From contig WTIQ01000093.1 of NCBI GenBank assembly GCA_011525185.1, positions 10,035 to 16,939 on the forward strand: 6,905 bases of DNA, given 5' to 3'. The stretch comes from Paracoccaceae bacterium (GTDB lineage: Bacteria; Pseudomonadota; Alphaproteobacteria; Rhodobacterales; Rhodobacteraceae). The notes under the pieces were generated by a model, which was not told where the DNA came from, ran no database searches, and saw only the letters and a program-made list of their open reading frames with translations. Position 1 is the stretch's first letter. Each line of letters opens with the position of its first letter. Made by a program: the position numbers and the translations under genes. Below, piece by piece: positions 5,387-6,905 of this stretch.

Positions 5387-5525
5387 AAATTTAATTTCCC
5401 AACAAAATCATATCACTAAAACAATTTTGCTAAACGTGACCCTTCTTGTGGGTTGGAAAGCGCCTAAAATTCGATGCTCACAACGGCTTCAACAAGCCAA
5501 ATGACAAGGCAACCATATTGAGAGG
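5387..5525. other. Intergenic DNA upstream of the sigma-54 promoter, possible enhancer region
   Basis: This gap between the transglycosylase gene and the sigma-54 promoter is where an activator would be expected to bind. An AT-rich dyad CAAAAT (5403-5408) with ATTTTG (5424-5429) is the only notable symmetry near the promoter. A short ACCC/GGGT stem near 5439-5453 is too weak to call a terminator. No CtrA-type TTAA-N7-TTAA box was seen. Confidence 0.3.
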
Positions 5526-6266
5526 TCATTTGTTGATAAGAGGAGCGACTGAAAACTCTCTTATATCGGAAAACGCAATTAACGGACGAACGACAGGACT
5601 CATTTCAGTGCCCTCTGCTTGAAAAATAGAGCCGCTTGCCCCACTATTCAAATCGATCAGTGGCAGAATTTCTTTCGCATTTGTAAAAGTTGACGCTGCT
5701 TGCGCAAAGGCCATCGCCTTAAGCGCCTTTTGAGAGGGCGCTTTTATCTTTTTGAATTTTGCGAAGTAGATGTTGTGATATTTGGAATTTCGAGAATGGT
5801 AATATCTGACAGCTTTTTCCCATGTTCCTGTCTCCTGGTACAATTCTTCGAGATAGCGCGCGGCATAGCTAATATTACGATAGGGATCCATCATTGTGTC
5901 GTAGTTCTCAAAGTGCTTCGCATGCCATTTTACATTTAATTGCATGCATCCCACGTCTATGTTGGTTTTACCCAAGCCCCGCAATTCACGTAGCTTTATC
6001 AAAGCCTGCGTTTTCGACTCCATAAAATATGCTGCGCCGCCATTATTTAGTGCCCAAGGCCAACTGATATATTCACCGTCCACAGTGCGACCTGTCTCCA
6101 AACGCGCGATACGGTATAGGATTTCAGCAGGAACAGAGGTATCGCGGGCAACCTCCACAATTTTTTGATCACACACCTGCCCATTTGAGGCGTACGCACT
6201 GGACCCCGCAAAAATGCCATGTACCGTCAATGCAATCAGCACCAAAAAATTCTGTTTCAAGCACAT
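5526..6266 (-). CDS. Secreted flagellar lytic transglycosylase (SltF-like)
   Basis: This 246-residue protein starts with a Sec signal peptide: a short Lys4 region, hydrophobic FLVLIALTVHGIFAG (7-21) and probable cleavage after AYA at 27. Residues about 33-165 form an SLT (family 1-like) domain. The catalytic glutamate is Glu57 in IARLETGR; NIDVGCMQLN (102-111) is the G-x-M-Q motif; DPYRNISYAARYLEEL (127-142) and AVRYYHSRN (152-160) complete the fold. Lytic transglycosylases cleave murein with formation of 1,6-anhydromuramic acid; here the role would be opening the wall for the rod. In Rhodobacter sphaeroides FlgJ lacks a muramidase domain and the separate enzyme SltF does this, its C-terminus contacting FlgJ. 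The present gene, following flgL and bearing an extra non-catalytic tail of about 80 residues, fits SltF. AAAGGG precedes the ATG by six bases. Confidence 0.85.
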   Translation of the reverse strand: MCLKQNFLVLIALTVHGIFAGSSAYASNGQVCDQKIVEVARDTSVPAEILYRIARLETGRTVDGEYISWPWALNNGGAAYFMESKTQALIKLRELRGLGKTNIDVGCMQLNVKWHAKHFENYDTMMDPYRNISYAARYLEELYQETGTWEKAVRYYHSRNSKYHNIYFAKFKKIKAPSQKALKAMAFAQAASTFTNAKEILPLIDLNSGASGSIFQAEGTEMSPVVRPLIAFSDIREFSVAPLINK

Positions 6267-6290
6267 TGGATACCCTTTCTAAGCATCCTT

Positions 6291-6306
6291 TGCAAAAACC
6301 ACACCA
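6291..6306 (-). promoter_or_regulatory. Candidate sigma-54 promoter for the transglycosylase gene
   Basis: On the minus strand TGGTGT (6306-6301), five bases and TTGCA (6295-6291) give a perfect -12 element and GG-N10-GC spacing, but only a partial -24 element. The predicted start near 6280 lies just at the ribosome-binding purines of the gene starting at 6266. Weaker than the site at 5371-5386, but it sits in a 60-bp gap and has the right orientation. Confidence 0.45.
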
Positions 6307-6326
6307 AGTCTAAGATAGGAAGAATA

Positions 6327-6905
6327 TCAGCGTAAAAAATCAAATAGGCTTTGATTGCTGACACTGGTGTAGGTCTGCCGGGCGGCATCTCGATTTACGA
6401 GGATTGTTTGTAACTCGGTGATAAGACTTTCGATATCGGCATCTTTCAAATCTCCGATTTCAGTCTGCACAGCAATGGAGCGACTTTGCAACACCGCTTC
6501 TTGGGTTTCAGCATTTCTCAATCGCGCACCCACGGTTGTTCGCGCCAGCGCAAAACCTGCAATGAGAGCGTCTAAATCTGGGCCGATAGATAGCATACCT
6601 TGTGAAAAATCACTTAATTTTGCCAATTGTTGACCGCTGGCAGGATTATACGCGCTAACATAATTCAAAGGGTTCGTCTGTGCATTGCTATAGTCCTCAA
6701 TATCAATATTTGAAATTTCTATTGAGCCCTGTGTGGCGCTCAGAGATACACGCCCTTCCGCCGTTAATGTAGCAGAGACACCGACTTGCGCATTATTTAT
6801 TTCGTTGATTAATGCAAACGGTGTTTGTGAATTGATACCAGCACTGATTTCGGCGGTACCATCTGATCCTGATAAAGTGAACGACCAATTTTGCGTAGTG
6901 CGAGC
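6327..6905 (-). CDS. flgL: Flagellar hook-filament junction protein FlgL (C-terminal 192 residues, cut by window edge)
   Basis: The reading frame is open from the right edge of the window to a TGA at 6329-6327, so only the C-terminal part is present; no start codon need be sought inside. The upstream visible part (INSQTPFALINEINNAQVGV, then SATLTAEGRVSLSA) resembles the flagellin hook IN motif. The C-terminus is the alpha-helical D0/D1 region of flagellin-like proteins: ARTTVGARLRNAE, then ADIESLITELQTIL and the ending NQSLFDFLR, which resembles the SLLDFL end of FlgL rather than the LLxYQQAYQAS end of FlgK. FlgL (HAP3) joins the hook, through FlgK, to the filament and is exported through the flagellar secretion channel. 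It lies 60 bp upstream of the transglycosylase gene. A flagellin is a less likely alternative. Confidence 0.85.
   Translation of the reverse strand, partial: ARTTQNWSFTLSGSDGTAEISAGINSQTPFALINEINNAQVGVSATLTAEGRVSLSATQGSIEISNIDIEDYSNAQTNPLNYVSAYNPASGQQLAKLSDFSQGMLSIGPDLDALIAGFALARTTVGARLRNAETQEAVLQSRSIAVQTEIGDLKDADIESLITELQTILVNRDAARQTYTSVSNQSLFDFLR

Noticed and set aside
5439..5453. Intrinsic terminator after the transglycosylase gene
   Set aside because: Only a 4-bp ACCC/GGGT stem around a 7-base loop, with no U-run.

Overview
The window looks like a chromosomal segment of a Rhodobacteraceae (Roseobacter-group) alphaproteobacterium. This is inferred from gene content: an 8-vinyl reductase for (bacterio)chlorophyll next to sigma-54/sigma-28-type flagellar genes, plus an arsenic module pairing an ArsR-ArsC fusion with a GAPDH paralogue. 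No taxonomic search could be run. All convincing genes lie on the minus strand, so transcription runs from right (6905) to left (1).

Right part (about 6905-3115) is flagellar. In transcription order it holds the C-terminal part of FlgL (cut by the window edge), a secreted SltF-like lytic transglycosylase, a FlgG/FlgF-family rod protein, an unrecognised 233-residue protein with a degenerate MinD/ParA-like start, and sigma-28 factor FliA. A near-consensus sigma-54 promoter (5371-5386) precedes the rod gene. A weaker sigma-54-like site (6291-6306) precedes the transglycosylase gene. The rod gene, MinD-like gene and fliA are packed like one operon, with fliA starting at a TTG that overlaps its neighbour's stop. 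This implies a cascade in which sigma-54 makes sigma-28. The MinD-like gene sits where flhG/fleN usually sits (directly upstream of fliA), but its Walker A glycines are missing.

Middle part (2922-1387) holds bciA, encoding 3,8-divinyl (proto)chlorophyllide 8-vinyl reductase, followed 9 bp later by an FMN-binding pyridoxamine-phosphate-oxidase-like gene. This suggests a phototrophic host, probably an aerobic anoxygenic phototroph.

Left part (1386-1) is an arsenic resistance module. An intergenic stretch carries two adjacent strong inverted repeats and two AT-rich palindromes. It is followed by a fused ArsR repressor/thioredoxin-type arsenate reductase and then the first 112 residues of a GAPDH of the type found beside ArsJ. 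By the known ArsJ pathway this GAPDH would make 1-arseno-3-phosphoglycerate for export; arsJ itself, if present, lies beyond the left edge. The ArsC domain has an unusual cysteine arrangement.

No tRNA, rRNA, CRISPR array or intact mobile element is visible, and no gene-free stretch exceeds 300 bases.
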